Part shown: positions 41,956 through 51,244 of the stretch, piece after piece
Position numbering within the stretch: the first letter of the stretch is position 1
Layout of the letters: each line of letters begins with the position of its first letter
NCBI GenBank assembly: GCA_902492065.1
Contig: CABUKE010000001.1
Span: 248,001-312,000, forward strand
Direction: 5' to 3'
Source: an uncultured Eubacteriales bacterium
GTDB lineage: Bacteria; Bacillota; Clostridia; UBA1381; UMGS1253
DNA length: 64,000 bases
Program-made: the position numbers and the translations under genes
Notes under the pieces: model-generated
Told to the model about the DNA's origin: nothing
Seen by the model: only the letters and a program-made list of their open reading frames with translations
Database searches by the model: none

Positions 41956-43197
41956 ATGTTTGTTTTGGATGTATTAAGGCTTTTGCTCGCCATTGGTATT
42001 GCCTATCTGGCAGGCCGCTTGGTCGCAAAACTCAAACTTCCCGCCATACTGGGCTGGCTGATTGCGGGTATGGTTCTCGGACCGCATGCGTTTGGGCTTA
42101 TGAGCGACTCACTGATGAGTGCGCAGTGGTATGGAATAGCAGAAAGCATTTTGGAGTGTACGGTCGGTCTCATGATTGGAACAGAATTGATTTGGCGTAA
42201 AATGAAACGCGCCGGAAACCAAATTGTTGTAACGACAATTATGGAATCGCTTGGAACTTTTCTGGTTGTGAGCCTTGTCTTTGGTGTAATATTCTGGTTT
42301 ACTGGTATCCCGGTTTATCTCGCGTTTCTGTTTGGCGGGATTGCATTAGCCACTGCGCCTGCTCCGTCGTTGTCCATCGTTAATGAAATGAAAACGTCCG
42401 GCCCCGTTACGCAGACGTTGATACCTATGGCAGCGCTGGACGATTTAGTTGGCGCGCTGGTGTTTTTTACGGTTGTAGCCATTGTAAGTGCAAATATTTC
42501 AGAGCAGAGCATTCCGGCTGCAGCAATTCTGCTTCTTGTTTTTCTTCCGGTTCTGCTGGGAGCGGTTACGGGGTTTCTCACAGGTAAAATGATGCAAAAG
42601 GCCAAAGGAGTAAAAGCGTCGCTTATTATTTTAATCGTTATGCTACTTGTTTCCTGCGCCATTGGTATTTTTCTCAATGAGATGGTTCTGCCTGCGCCGG
42701 CGCTGAACTTTTTGTTGCTTGGAATGGCGTTTTCCACGGTTTTTTCGAATATGATATCGGAAGAGCAACTCAACGATATTATGAAAGTAATGAATCCGGT
42801 TATTGGATTCGGATTAATTGTAGTAATTTTGAATTTGGGGGCTCCGCTGGACTATCATCTGATTTTTGGCGCAGGAATTTATACGACTGTGTATATTATT
42901 GCACGTGCAATTGGAAAATATAGCGGGGCTTATTTTGGCGCGGCAGTTACCCATGCTCCGGTTACCGTAAAGCGGTATTTGGGTTTTACACTTTTGCCGC
43001 ATTCCGGCGTATCGCTGGTATTTACCGGAATTGCTGTATCGGTTTTGAGCGGGCCTGCTCCGGAATGTGCGTCGGTTTTACAGGGAACGATAGCTGCTGC
43101 GGCTGTTATTAATGAGATAATAGCTGTATTCATGGCAAAAAAAGGATTTGAATGGGCAGGAGAACTCCATAAAGCGCAGGAAGTGACTGAAAAATGA
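41956..43197 (+). CDS. Cation:proton antiporter (CPA2, Kef/NapA-like)
   Basis: A 413-residue membrane protein with about 12 helices. PAILGWLIAGMVLGPHAFGL near residue 30 and the ion-binding double Asp motif in PMAALDDLVGALVFF near residue 165 are typical of CPA2 sodium/potassium-proton exchangers. There is no RCK/TrkA-N regulatory domain at the C-terminus. AGAGGAGGT precedes the ATG. Its stop overlaps the rarA start by four bases (ATGA), so both are translated from one message. Confidence 0.9.
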   Translation: MFVLDVLRLLLAIGIAYLAGRLVAKLKLPAILGWLIAGMVLGPHAFGLMSDSLMSAQWYGIAESILECTVGLMIGTELIWRKMKRAGNQIVVTTIMESLGTFLVVSLVFGVIFWFTGIPVYLAFLFGGIALATAPAPSLSIVNEMKTSGPVTQTLIPMAALDDLVGALVFFTVVAIVSANISEQSIPAAAILLLVFLPVLLGAVTGFLTGKMMQKAKGVKASLIILIVMLLVSCAIGIFLNEMVLPAPALNFLLLGMAFSTVFSNMISEEQLNDIMKVMNPVIGFGLIVVILNLGAPLDYHLIFGAGIYTTVYIIARAIGKYSGAYFGAAVTHAPVTVKRYLGFTLLPHSGVSLVFTGIAVSVLSGPAPECASVLQGTIAAAAVINEIIAVFMAKKGFEWAGELHKAQEVTEK

Positions 43198-44519
43198 CCC
43201 AAAAGGAGCAGCGGACACTGTTTGACCGGAATGACGCACAGCCGCTGGCGGCGCGGCTGCGGCCGCAGACCATAGAAGAATATGTCGGACAGACGCATTT
43301 GATGGGCGAGGGGAAGGTTCTGCGCCGTTTAATTGAGAGCGACCAGATTTCTTCCATGATTTTCTGGGGGCCGCCCGGCGTGGGGAAGACGACGCTTGCA
43401 CGCGTTATCGCGAATCACACAAAGGCCGCCTTTATTGACTTTTCCGCCGTGACGAGTGGAATCAAGGAAATCCGCGCTGTGATGGAACAGGCGGAGAGCA
43501 ACCGCAGGTTCGGGGACAAAACGATTGTGTTCGTCGACGAAATTCACCGCTTCAACAAAGCGCAGCAGGACGCGTTTCTGCCCTTTGTGGAGAAGGGAAG
43601 TATTATTTTAATTGGTGCGACGACGGAAAATCCCTCTTTTGAGGTGAACGGGGCGCTTTTGTCCCGGTGTAAGGTGTTTGTGCTTCATGCACTGACGACA
43701 GAGGATTTAAAGGTTTTGCTCACTCGCGCGCTGAAGGACCCGCGCGGCTTTGGAAACCAGACGGTACGTATCGAGCCGGATATGCTTGACGCGATTGCAA
43801 ATTTTGCAAACGGCGACGCGCGCACCGCGCTTTCCACCTTGGAGATGGTCGTGCTAAACGGTACGGTTGAGGGCGATTCCATCACAGTGACAGAGGAAAC
43901 GCTCGAGCAATGTACGTCCAAGAAATCCTTGCTTTACGATAAACAGGGTGAGGAACATTACAATCTGATTTCTGCCCTGCATAAATCCATGCGCAATTCC
44001 GACCCGGATGCGGCGGTCTATTGGCTGGCGCGGATGCTGGAGGCGGGGGAGGACCCGCTCTACATTGCGCGGCGGGTAACGCGCTTTGCAAGCGAGGACG
44101 TCGGCCTTGCCGACCCGAAGGCGCTGGAGATTGCGGTGGCGGCATACCAGGCGTGCCACTTTATCGGGATGCCGGAATGCTCGGTACATTTGACCGAGGC
44201 GGTCGTCTACCTGTCGCTTGTTCCAAAGTCCAATGCACTCTATATTGCCTACGAGCGGGCCAAAAAGGACGCCCTGACGCAGCTTTCCGAGCCGGTGCCG
44301 CTTGTGATTCGCAACGGCGTGACAAAGCTGATGAAGGAGCTTGACTACGGGAAGGGGTATCAGTACGCGCACGATACGGCTGAAAAGCTGACCGATATGC
44401 GGTGTCTGCCTGATTCGCTTCTGGGACGGGAATATTACCAGCCGACAGAGCAGGGGGCAGAAGCCAAATTCAAAACCCGCTTTGAACAGATTAAAGCCTG
44501 GAAACAGCAAAAAAAGTAG
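43194..44519 (+). CDS. rarA: Replication-associated recombination protein A (RarA/MgsA AAA+ ATPase)
   Basis: A 441-residue AAA+ protein related to clamp loaders. Walker A FWGPPGVGKTTLA, Walker B IVFVDEIHRFNKAQQDAFLP, sensor 1 IGATTENPSFEVN and the C-terminal MgsA domain (YLARMLEAGEDPLYIARRVTRFASEDVGLADP) are all present. It acts at stalled replication forks with SSB. The four-base overlap with the antiporter gene is a packing feature rather than a functional link as far as I can tell. Confidence 0.95.
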   Translation: MTQKEQRTLFDRNDAQPLAARLRPQTIEEYVGQTHLMGEGKVLRRLIESDQISSMIFWGPPGVGKTTLARVIANHTKAAFIDFSAVTSGIKEIRAVMEQAESNRRFGDKTIVFVDEIHRFNKAQQDAFLPFVEKGSIILIGATTENPSFEVNGALLSRCKVFVLHALTTEDLKVLLTRALKDPRGFGNQTVRIEPDMLDAIANFANGDARTALSTLEMVVLNGTVEGDSITVTEETLEQCTSKKSLLYDKQGEEHYNLISALHKSMRNSDPDAAVYWLARMLEAGEDPLYIARRVTRFASEDVGLADPKALEIAVAAYQACHFIGMPECSVHLTEAVVYLSLVPKSNALYIAYERAKKDALTQLSEPVPLVIRNGVTKLMKELDYGKGYQYAHDTAEKLTDMRCLPDSLLGREYYQPTEQGAEAKFKTRFEQIKAWKQQKK

Positions 44520-44520
44520 G

Positions 44521-44560
44521 AAACGGACGGTGGAACGTGATTCCGCCGTCCGTCTTTATA
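44521..44560. terminator. Bidirectional terminator between rarA and the GH140-like gene
   Basis: ACGGACGGTGGAA / TTCCGCCGTCCGT inverted repeat (one wobble) with a CGTGA loop, then CTTTATATTTATTTTTT. Confidence 0.85.
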
Positions 44561-44561
44561 T

Positions 44562-45845
44562 TTATTTTTTATACGCAAGCAGCAATATATCCTCGTTTTG
44601 GCTTGTTCTTGTGATATTTGTTTCACCGTTTACCACTTGCGCCTCAACCTGCAAAATCCGTCGGCTTTCCAGCGCGATTGCAAAAACTGTATATCCGCTT
44701 AAATCCCGTTTAATGGTGATATCGTCGTTATAGGGCAGGTACACGGCGATCTGGCTGCTGTTCGCAGCCATACAAATAGCGCTGCTCCGTGCGGCATAAT
44801 CATTGCAGGGGCAGAGCTGGCCCATATTGTATTGTTCATACAGGTATTTCAAGTAGCCGACATCCCATGCCCCGGCAAAATTCAGTGTGTCATACCATGA
44901 ATATGGCATACTGGAGTAGCCGGCATTATTAAACTGCTCACCTGCTGTATAAAGCTGCCACATGCCGTGCGCGCCGTAGCTTACGCCTGCGCTTGCGCCG
45001 GAGAGGACGCTCTGCCATGCGGCACGGCGCACATCCCTCGCACCAAACCGCCCGTATATGCCCCCGAAGCCATGTCCTTCATAGCACGGCTCTGTATTTA
45101 CAATCGGCTTTTTTGTTTTTTTGTCCAAAAACTGCTTGGAATAGGCCAGCATGGATTGTTGTCCTTCGTTTTCTTCCGTGCTGAGGTTGTGCCCCGACTG
45201 ATACGCGTAAAAGTGGTACTGGGGATGTTCGCACAGACGGTCGGAAGGGTCGGCGCCCGGGAACAGGTGCAATGTGGTCAGTCCTTGCGGGTCAATCTGT
45301 AACAGCGTATCAAGAATATGGAGGTAATGTGCCTCAATTTGTTCAGTTTGCAGTCTTGTGTCGCCGGAAACGGAGTAGATAGGGGCGTATTTTTGGAACC
45401 GTTTCAGCATGTATTCTGTGAGCGGCCCCAGCCGGTCATATGGAATAATCTTAGAATTTGTCCATGCAGCGGCCTCAGGATCCACATAGTCGTTCCAAAA
45501 GAGATGTAGAAACGGAATCAGACCATTTTTACACATGATTTCCAACAAATTTTCTGCACGGTTAAAATATGCCTCGTTAATTGCTGAATAGTCATAGACT
45601 CCTTCTTTTTTAAAAAATGGGTCGATGCCGCGCTCGTCTGTGCTGTTGTCGTGCAAAATCGGTAACACGCTGATTTGCAGCGCGCTAAATCCCTGCTCGC
45701 GGCGCTTGCGGACGACTTGCGTCCAATCCGTTTCCGACATCTTTTGAAACGCCATCCAGTTTGTGTCGGATAACAGGAAAAACGGCCTGCCTTCCCGTTC
45801 GAATCCTGTCCCTGAAGGTGCAATTGCAATTCTGCTGTTTTTCAT
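44562..45845 (-). CDS. Glycoside hydrolase of the DUF4038 (GH140 apiosidase-like) type
   Basis: A 427-residue TIM-barrel enzyme. The opening GRPFFLLSDTNWMAFQKMSETDW matches the DUF4038 N-terminal signature, and IPFLHLFWNDY, HLFPGADPSD and PIVNTEPCYEGHG supply barrel strands with acidic residues; the Glu of NTEPCYEG is a likely catalytic residue. There is no signal peptide, so it should act in the cytoplasm on imported oligosaccharides. GH140 members release apiose from rhamnogalacturonan II, but substrate transfer to this divergent protein is only an inference. It is transcribed away from the GH36-GH26 pair. Confidence 0.75.
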   Translation of the reverse strand: MKNSRIAIAPSGTGFEREGRPFFLLSDTNWMAFQKMSETDWTQVVRKRREQGFSALQISVLPILHDNSTDERGIDPFFKKEGVYDYSAINEAYFNRAENLLEIMCKNGLIPFLHLFWNDYVDPEAAAWTNSKIIPYDRLGPLTEYMLKRFQKYAPIYSVSGDTRLQTEQIEAHYLHILDTLLQIDPQGLTTLHLFPGADPSDRLCEHPQYHFYAYQSGHNLSTEENEGQQSMLAYSKQFLDKKTKKPIVNTEPCYEGHGFGGIYGRFGARDVRRAAWQSVLSGASAGVSYGAHGMWQLYTAGEQFNNAGYSSMPYSWYDTLNFAGAWDVGYLKYLYEQYNMGQLCPCNDYAARSSAICMAANSSQIAVYLPYNDDITIKRDLSGYTVFAIALESRRILQVEAQVVNGETNITRTSQNEDILLLAYKK

Positions 45846-45886
45846 AAGAACCCCCCCATTACACTACTATGATAAATAATATTTTA

Positions 45887-45908
45887 CTAAATGATTATTG
45901 TTTGTCAA
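45887..45908 (-). promoter_or_regulatory. Promoter candidate of the GH140-like gene
   Basis: Minus-strand TTGACA (45908-45903), 16-base spacer, TAAAAT, in the A/T-rich divergent gap. The -35 is consensus; the -10 placement is less certain. Confidence 0.5.
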
Positions 45909-45981
45909 GTATATTTTTTACTTTTTAAATATGACTGAATTATTTTTCTAAAAATTACAGAAAAAAACGGACGAGAAGGTA

Positions 45982-46010
45982 TTTACAAGCGCGCCGTACT
46001 GTGCTATGAT
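45982..46010 (+). promoter_or_regulatory. Promoter of the GH36-GH26 unit
   Basis: TTTACA (45982-45987), 17-base spacer, TATGAT (46005-46010), about 45 bases before the GH36 start. Confidence 0.7.
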
Positions 46011-46054
46011 ACGCGTGTGTTTTATGGTGCAAAATACGGCATGGAGGAAATCAT

Positions 46055-48193
46055 ATGATTACAGTCAAGGATGGAATGTTTCATTTGCAGGGGAAAAACA
46101 TCAGTTATATTATGGAAATTTCAAAGGAAGGAAACCTGTATCACCGCTATTTCGGCAGAAAGGTTCATTATTTGCCCGCGCCTTATCAGCCTTGGACACC
46201 GGTCTGGGGCTGTTACGACGCAAAGACTGGGATTAGCCTGGAGGCCGCGCCGCAGGAGTACCCTTCCTACGGCGTGACAGATTTGAAAACGCCGGCCTAT
46301 GTGGTCAAAAATCCGCAGGGCAACACGCTTTGTACACCCACGTACCGCTCTCATACCATCTATGAGGGGAAGAGGCCGCTGCCCGGACTCCCTGCTGTAT
46401 ATGACAATGCGCATACGGCACGCACGCTGGAGATCGTAATGGAGGACTCTCTGGCGGGTGTTCGCCTTATCCACAGCTATTCGGTATTTAAAGAGTTCGA
46501 CATCGTGTGCCGGAGCACGCGCATTGAAAATATGGGCGAGGGGACGCTTTTGTTACAGGCGGCTGGGTCGGCGTGCTTAGAGCTGCCGGATAGCGGCTAT
46601 GAGGCCGTCTATCTGGCCGGGCGCTGGTCGCAGGAGCGGAGGCCAATCAAGGTTCCAATCCAGCAGGGAAAGGTCGAGGTTTCCAATGCACGCGGCGGGA
46701 GCGGGCACCAGATCAATCCGTTTGTAATGCTCGCCAAACAAGGCGCGACGGAAACATCCGGCGAGGTCTACGGGTTTGCGCTCGTTTACAGCGGCGACCA
46801 TGCGACGGTTGCAGAGGAGTCGCAGTATGGCACGACCCGCGTCATTATGGGAATCAATCCGCAGGGGTTCGAGGCGGAAGTGCGCGATTCCTTCCAGACG
46901 CCGGAGTGCATTTTGGCCTATAGTCCGACCGGATTTGGATGTCTGTCGCGGACGTACCACGACGTATTCCGCAATAACCTTTGCCGCGGCAAGTGGAAGA
47001 ACAAAAGACGGCCTATTGTCGTAAATAACTGGGAGGCGACAGTGTATGACTTTGACGAAGAAAAGCTGCTCGCCATTGTGGAAAAGGCCGGCCAGACCGG
47101 AATTGAAATGTTTGTGCTCGACGATGGCTGGTTCGGAAAGCGAAACGATGAGAACTGTTCGCTGGGTGACTGGGTTGTAAACAAGCAGAAGCTGCCGAGT
47201 GGTATCAAGGGCTTTGCCGAAAAGGTGAAGAGTCGTGGCATGGCGTTTGGGCTTTGGTTTGAGCCGGAGATGATCAGCCCGGACAGCGATTTGTACCGCG
47301 CGCACCCGGACTGGGCCATACACGCAGCAGGACGGGAGCCGGCGCAGTCGCGCTATCAGCTTGTGCTTGACCTGACGCGGCCGGAGGTCTGCGATTATGT
47401 GATTGAGAGCGTCAGCGCCGTACTGCGGGAGGCGGATATCTCCTATGTAAAATGGGACATGAACCGGCATATCAGCGACATGCCGTATCCCGGCTATAAC
47501 CATGCATATATTCTGGGCCTGTACCGCATTATGGAAACGCTGACGGAGCGCTTCCCGGATGTACTGTTTGAGAGCTGCAGCGGGGGAGGCGGCCGGTTCG
47601 ACGCAGGGATGTTATATTACATGCCGCAGGTATGGACCAGCGACAACACCGACGCGATCGACCGGTGCAGGATTCAGTACGGGACGTCGTTTGCTTATCC
47701 GCCCGCGGTGATGGCAGCACATGTGTCCTCGGCAGAGAGCAACCGGCACAAAGCATCGTTTAAGACGCGCGCGGACGTTGCATATGGCGCGGTGTTCGGC
47801 TATGAGCTCGATTTGACAAAGTTGACGGAGACAGAACTGGAAGAAATCCGGGGGCAAATCGAATTTTATAAGCAGATTCAGCCGCTTGTCATGCAGGGCG
47901 ACTTTTACCGCCTACGCAGCCCGTTTGAAGGGGATTTGTGTGCGTGGGAGATTGCCGCAAAGGATGGGAGCGAGGCGTTTGCCTGTGCGGTCGTTTCTTT
48001 GGCGGATTTGTATACAGCAAAGCCGGTTCTGCGGTTTGCCGGGCTGGATGCGGACGCAGTGTATCGGGATACGCAGACGGGCCGGCTTTACGGCGGCGAC
48101 TTGTTGATGTACATGGGGCTGGAGGTGGAGCTTCCGCCGGAGGACGCTGCATCTGTGATTTATCATTTTGTAAAACAGGAGTCTAAAGAATGA
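46055..48193 (+). CDS. Alpha-galactosidase, glycoside hydrolase family 36
   Basis: A 712-residue cytoplasmic enzyme with an N-terminal beta-supersandwich and a catalytic barrel from about residue 320. NNWEATVYDFDEEKLL and FVLDDGWFGKRND are GH36 landmarks. The nucleophile Asp is in YVKWDMNRHISD (residue 468) and the acid/base Asp is in QVWTSDNTDAIDR (about residue 530). It removes terminal alpha-1,6-galactose from raffinose-type sugars or galactomannan fragments. GGAGG precedes the ATG. The stop overlaps the next gene, a GH26-like enzyme, by four bases, which points to galactomannan as the shared substrate (inference). Confidence 0.95.
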   Translation: MITVKDGMFHLQGKNISYIMEISKEGNLYHRYFGRKVHYLPAPYQPWTPVWGCYDAKTGISLEAAPQEYPSYGVTDLKTPAYVVKNPQGNTLCTPTYRSHTIYEGKRPLPGLPAVYDNAHTARTLEIVMEDSLAGVRLIHSYSVFKEFDIVCRSTRIENMGEGTLLLQAAGSACLELPDSGYEAVYLAGRWSQERRPIKVPIQQGKVEVSNARGGSGHQINPFVMLAKQGATETSGEVYGFALVYSGDHATVAEESQYGTTRVIMGINPQGFEAEVRDSFQTPECILAYSPTGFGCLSRTYHDVFRNNLCRGKWKNKRRPIVVNNWEATVYDFDEEKLLAIVEKAGQTGIEMFVLDDGWFGKRNDENCSLGDWVVNKQKLPSGIKGFAEKVKSRGMAFGLWFEPEMISPDSDLYRAHPDWAIHAAGREPAQSRYQLVLDLTRPEVCDYVIESVSAVLREADISYVKWDMNRHISDMPYPGYNHAYILGLYRIMETLTERFPDVLFESCSGGGGRFDAGMLYYMPQVWTSDNTDAIDRCRIQYGTSFAYPPAVMAAHVSSAESNRHKASFKTRADVAYGAVFGYELDLTKLTETELEEIRGQIEFYKQIQPLVMQGDFYRLRSPFEGDLCAWEIAAKDGSEAFACAVVSLADLYTAKPVLRFAGLDADAVYRDTQTGRLYGGDLLMYMGLEVELPPEDAASVIYHFVKQESKE

Positions 48194-50121
48194 AGAAAGT
48201 AGTATCAATTTGTATTGCATTATTAACTTTTATAGGTACATGTCCGGCCTATGCCTATGAGCTGCCGAGCAGCTTCTGGCCGATCAACGACCAGTATGCG
48301 GCGGCGCTGGAAGCGGGCGACGACTGGCGCATCATTGATTTGGCTTCCCAGTCGCTTGCCATTATCCAAAATGAGCCGGATAACGAACAGACAACGTCCA
48401 TCCGCGCAACGCGGCTCGAGCAGATGGCGCTTGCATATGCGCGCCAGCAGATGTATCCAGAAGCGGCGGATACATTCCGGACCTATATCCCCTATGCTGA
48501 GAAGATGGGCTGGGCAGATGCGGTAAAGATTGCACAGGCAAAAGTGCTGCAATATACGCCGGAGGTGTCAATGTATACGCCGACGCAGGAAACAGTACGC
48601 GACTATAACGCCCGGCTTGAGCCGGATAAGGGTGTGTACTACGGCGTTACGTCGGACAGTGAGATGCGCGACAGTCTGCCGCAGGCGTCTATGGCTTTGC
48701 TGTATTTGGAATTTGGCGACACGTATTTTGACTGGATTGAGCATGTGCTGTCTACTGCACAGGAGGAAGGGCGCGCCGTCGAGCTTGCATGGAATGTACC
48801 GGGCCAAGGCAGCCAAATTCCTGACATTGTCAACCAGACGGCCTACATTGAGCAGGTGCTTGCCATGCTCAATAAATATCCGGATGTTCCAATCTTTATC
48901 CGCTTTGGCGCAGAGGTGGATATCTGGGGCGACCGGGCCGATCCGACGCAGTTTATCGAGGCGTTTCGCCATGTGGCAAATTTGGTCCATGAAAAAACGA
49001 CCAACACTGCTATGGTATGGAGCGTTAATGCAGTATCCACGTGGGATATCCATATGGAGGACTACTATCCCGGCGATGAATACGTCGACTGGGTTGGCGT
49101 GTCGCTGTATTTGAAAAAGTATTTTTTAGGCCGCAATGACTGGCCGGAGGCGGAAAAGTTTAACGAGGTTGTATTCCTGTGCGGCGACAACGCCGACCCG
49201 GTTAAGAGTCTTGACGAAGTGATACGCAAGTTTGGGGACAGAAAGCCAATCATGCTTGCCGAGTCCGGCGCCTCGCACTACAGCCGCTCGCTGGGGGAGG
49301 ATACGTCCGCCTTTGCACTCAGTCACCTGCGCGAGCTTTACTATAACGTGCCGATGGTATACCCGCAGGTGAAGCTGATTGCTTATTTTGATAAGGTGAT
49401 TGAGTCTGAAACAGAGGAGTATGCGCTCTCCACATCGCCACTGTTGGCACAGGAGTATAAAAGTCTGGTACAGCTTCCGCACTTTATCCAAAAGGACGGC
49501 GGAAGCCCGGTTGCCTACAAAAAGCTGGCAGACAGCGTTTCTCTGGATAATTCGACTATGACGGTCCAATCCTATGTACACCTTTACCGTACCGACGAGG
49601 CGCGAGTCGACTACTATATCGACGGCGTATGGGCCGGGCGTTCGGAGCAGATGCCCTATACGTGTACGCTGGATTTCAGCTCTTTTGGCCCCGGCACGCA
49701 TGCGGTTACGGCTGTGGCGGAATATAACGGTGGAACGAAACAGGCGGCCGGTTCGGGCACGGTAACAGTACAGCCGGCAATAACTCTGTATGTCAACGGA
49801 CAGCAGCAGGAAACCGACACGGCCCCCATGCTCGTAAACGAACGTACCTTTGTGCCGATTCGTGTTGTGTCGGAAGCACTGGGCGCACAGGTTGGCTGGG
49901 ATGAAGCCACGCAGACCGTTACGCTGACACGGAGCGGAGATACAATCTCTTTGCAGATTGGGAGCAATGTCCTTACAAAAAATGGCGCAGAGACGCCGCT
50001 TGACGCAATGCCCTTTTTGGAAGGGGACCGGACAATGGTGCCTGTCAGGGCGATTTCGGAGGCATTTTCCGCCGCTGTGGAGTGGAATGCAGAAACAAGA
50101 AGTGTCTGGATTGCGCTTTAA
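48190..50121 (+). CDS. Exported GH26-like glycosidase with C-terminal copper-amine-oxidase-N-type domain
   Basis: A 643-residue protein with a signal peptide ending near AYAYE. A helical region (residues about 25-125) precedes a GH26-like barrel. IFIRFGAEVDIWGDR holds the presumed acid/base Glu (usual motif HEMNG, so divergent) and KPIMLAESGASHY the nucleophile Glu. VDWVGVSLY is a typical GH26 strand. An Ig-like domain (VDYYIDGVWAGRSEQMPYTCTLD) follows, and the C-terminal domain is of the same stalk type as in the 35.0 and 36.6 kb proteins (ERTFVPIRVVSEALGAQVGWDE). It probably cleaves beta-mannan outside the cell and feeds the GH36 partner. The ATGA overlap indicates coupling. Confidence 0.82.
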   Translation: MKKVVSICIALLTFIGTCPAYAYELPSSFWPINDQYAAALEAGDDWRIIDLASQSLAIIQNEPDNEQTTSIRATRLEQMALAYARQQMYPEAADTFRTYIPYAEKMGWADAVKIAQAKVLQYTPEVSMYTPTQETVRDYNARLEPDKGVYYGVTSDSEMRDSLPQASMALLYLEFGDTYFDWIEHVLSTAQEEGRAVELAWNVPGQGSQIPDIVNQTAYIEQVLAMLNKYPDVPIFIRFGAEVDIWGDRADPTQFIEAFRHVANLVHEKTTNTAMVWSVNAVSTWDIHMEDYYPGDEYVDWVGVSLYLKKYFLGRNDWPEAEKFNEVVFLCGDNADPVKSLDEVIRKFGDRKPIMLAESGASHYSRSLGEDTSAFALSHLRELYYNVPMVYPQVKLIAYFDKVIESETEEYALSTSPLLAQEYKSLVQLPHFIQKDGGSPVAYKKLADSVSLDNSTMTVQSYVHLYRTDEARVDYYIDGVWAGRSEQMPYTCTLDFSSFGPGTHAVTAVAEYNGGTKQAAGSGTVTVQPAITLYVNGQQQETDTAPMLVNERTFVPIRVVSEALGAQVGWDEATQTVTLTRSGDTISLQIGSNVLTKNGAETPLDAMPFLEGDRTMVPVRAISEAFSAAVEWNAETRSVWIAL

Positions 50122-50138
50122 ACTTTAGATAAAGAGAT

Positions 50139-50168
50139 AAGGCCCAGTATGGGGCCTTTTTTCTTTAC
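50139..50168 (+). terminator. Terminator after the GH36-GH26 unit
   Basis: AAGGCCC-AGTAT-GGGGCC hairpin followed by TTTTTTCTTT. Confidence 0.85.
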
Positions 50169-50237
50169 AAAGTTATCATATCTGGTTTTTACAGCGCATA
50201 TAGTAAAAATACACCAGAACTACAGAAGGGGGCTTAG

Positions 50238-50678
50238 GTGGTGGCGTTTTCCGAATTGGAGCTTTTGGCAAGAACGATCAAATGCGAGGCCGGCGGCGAG
50301 GGTGAAAATGGGATGAAGGGCGTTGCCAGTGTAATCATGAACCGGGTGCATATTACCTACGGCGAATACGGGCGGCTTCAGAAAAATATCCGCTCTATCC
50401 TCTTTCAGCCTTTGCAGTTTGACTGTGTGCGGGATACGCTGCGGGGACAGTATAATCCACAGAATATTTACAATATGCGGCCAGAACAGGTTCACTATGA
50501 CATCGCAAACTGGGCAATTGCCGGAAACCGGCTTACCAACCTCGGTTTCGCGCTCTGGTACTTTAATCCGTTCCAGCCATCCTGCCGGCAGAATTTTCCT
50601 TCCGAGGTGGGACGGTTTGTTATCCGGATTGGAGACCATTGTTTCTATAATCCGACCGAGGCATACGCAAATACATAA
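50238..50678 (+). CDS. cwlJ: Spore cortex-lytic enzyme CwlJ-like (hydrolase 2 family)
   Basis: A 146-residue SleB/CwlJ-type hydrolase without a signal peptide or binding domain, as in CwlJ. LLARTIKCEAGGEGENGMKGVASVIMNRV carries the catalytic Glu, ILFQPLQFDCV and LWYFNPFQPSCRQ follow, and the end GDHCFYNPTEAYA closely matches the CwlJ C-terminus. It degrades cortex peptidoglycan during germination. The start is one of two adjacent GTG codons (50238 or 50241). The next gene is gerQ-like, 16 bases away; in Bacillus, CwlJ is retained in the coat through GerQ, so the pairing supports both calls. Confidence 0.9.
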   Translation: MVAFSELELLARTIKCEAGGEGENGMKGVASVIMNRVHITYGEYGRLQKNIRSILFQPLQFDCVRDTLRGQYNPQNIYNMRPEQVHYDIANWAIAGNRLTNLGFALWYFNPFQPSCRQNFPSEVGRFVIRIGDHCFYNPTEAYANT

Positions 50679-50694
50679 TTTTAGGAGGTAGATT

Positions 50695-51207
50695 ATGGAC
50701 AGCGAGAACTTCACGAACAGCGGGTTTATTCCACAAAATGAGAACCAGGCTGGCGGAAACAACAATATGGGAAATGCATCTTCCGCACCGACGAGTAATT
50801 ACATGCGGACGGCAGACGGCGGAAGCAGAATGTTTGGATTTACGTCCCCGCCGCAGGAAAACTTTAATACCGAGGAAATGCGCGGCTCTATGCAGAACAT
50901 CCTTTCTCAGAATGTTGGAGAATATGTTGTTGCAGAGTTTCTGATTGGAACTACGCTTATCATGCGAAAGCAGGGGATTCTGTACGACGTCGGGACGAGT
51001 TTTGTTACACTTTTCGACGACCGGGAACGTAATTTCATTGTTTGTGATATATTCTCCATTAAGTTTGTATACTTCTATTATCCGGGAGACCGGCCCAACA
51101 ATGTAAATTTTAATATCTTTTCCAATGAAGGGGCGATCCTCGGAAACGGAGCCGCCGGCAGTGCCAGCGACACCGGGAATACCAGGGGAAGAGGAATGCG
51201 CAGATAG
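50695..51207 (+). CDS. gerQ: GerQ-like spore coat protein
   Basis: A 170-residue protein with an Asn/Gly/Ser-rich low-complexity N-terminus, a central folded segment (residues about 65-135: SMQNILSQNVGEYVVAEFLIG...ILYDVGTSFVTLF) and a Gly/Arg tail. The central segment resembles the GerQ domain and ends with IFSIKFVYFYYP in the position of the GerQ beta strand. GerQ is cross-linked into the coat and is needed for CwlJ localisation. AGGAGGT precedes the ATG. The identification depends partly on the cwlJ neighbour. Confidence 0.8.
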   Translation: MDSENFTNSGFIPQNENQAGGNNNMGNASSAPTSNYMRTADGGSRMFGFTSPPQENFNTEEMRGSMQNILSQNVGEYVVAEFLIGTTLIMRKQGILYDVGTSFVTLFDDRERNFIVCDIFSIKFVYFYYPGDRPNNVNFNIFSNEGAILGNGAAGSASDTGNTRGRGMRR

Positions 51208-51244
51208 AATAAAAAAGGAAATGTGCATTTGCACATTTCCTTTT
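51208..51244. terminator. Bidirectional terminator after gerQ
   Basis: AAAAAAGGAAATGTGCA / TGCACATTTCCTTTTTT perfect inverted repeat with a minimal loop, shared with the convergent membrane-protein gene. Confidence 0.9.
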
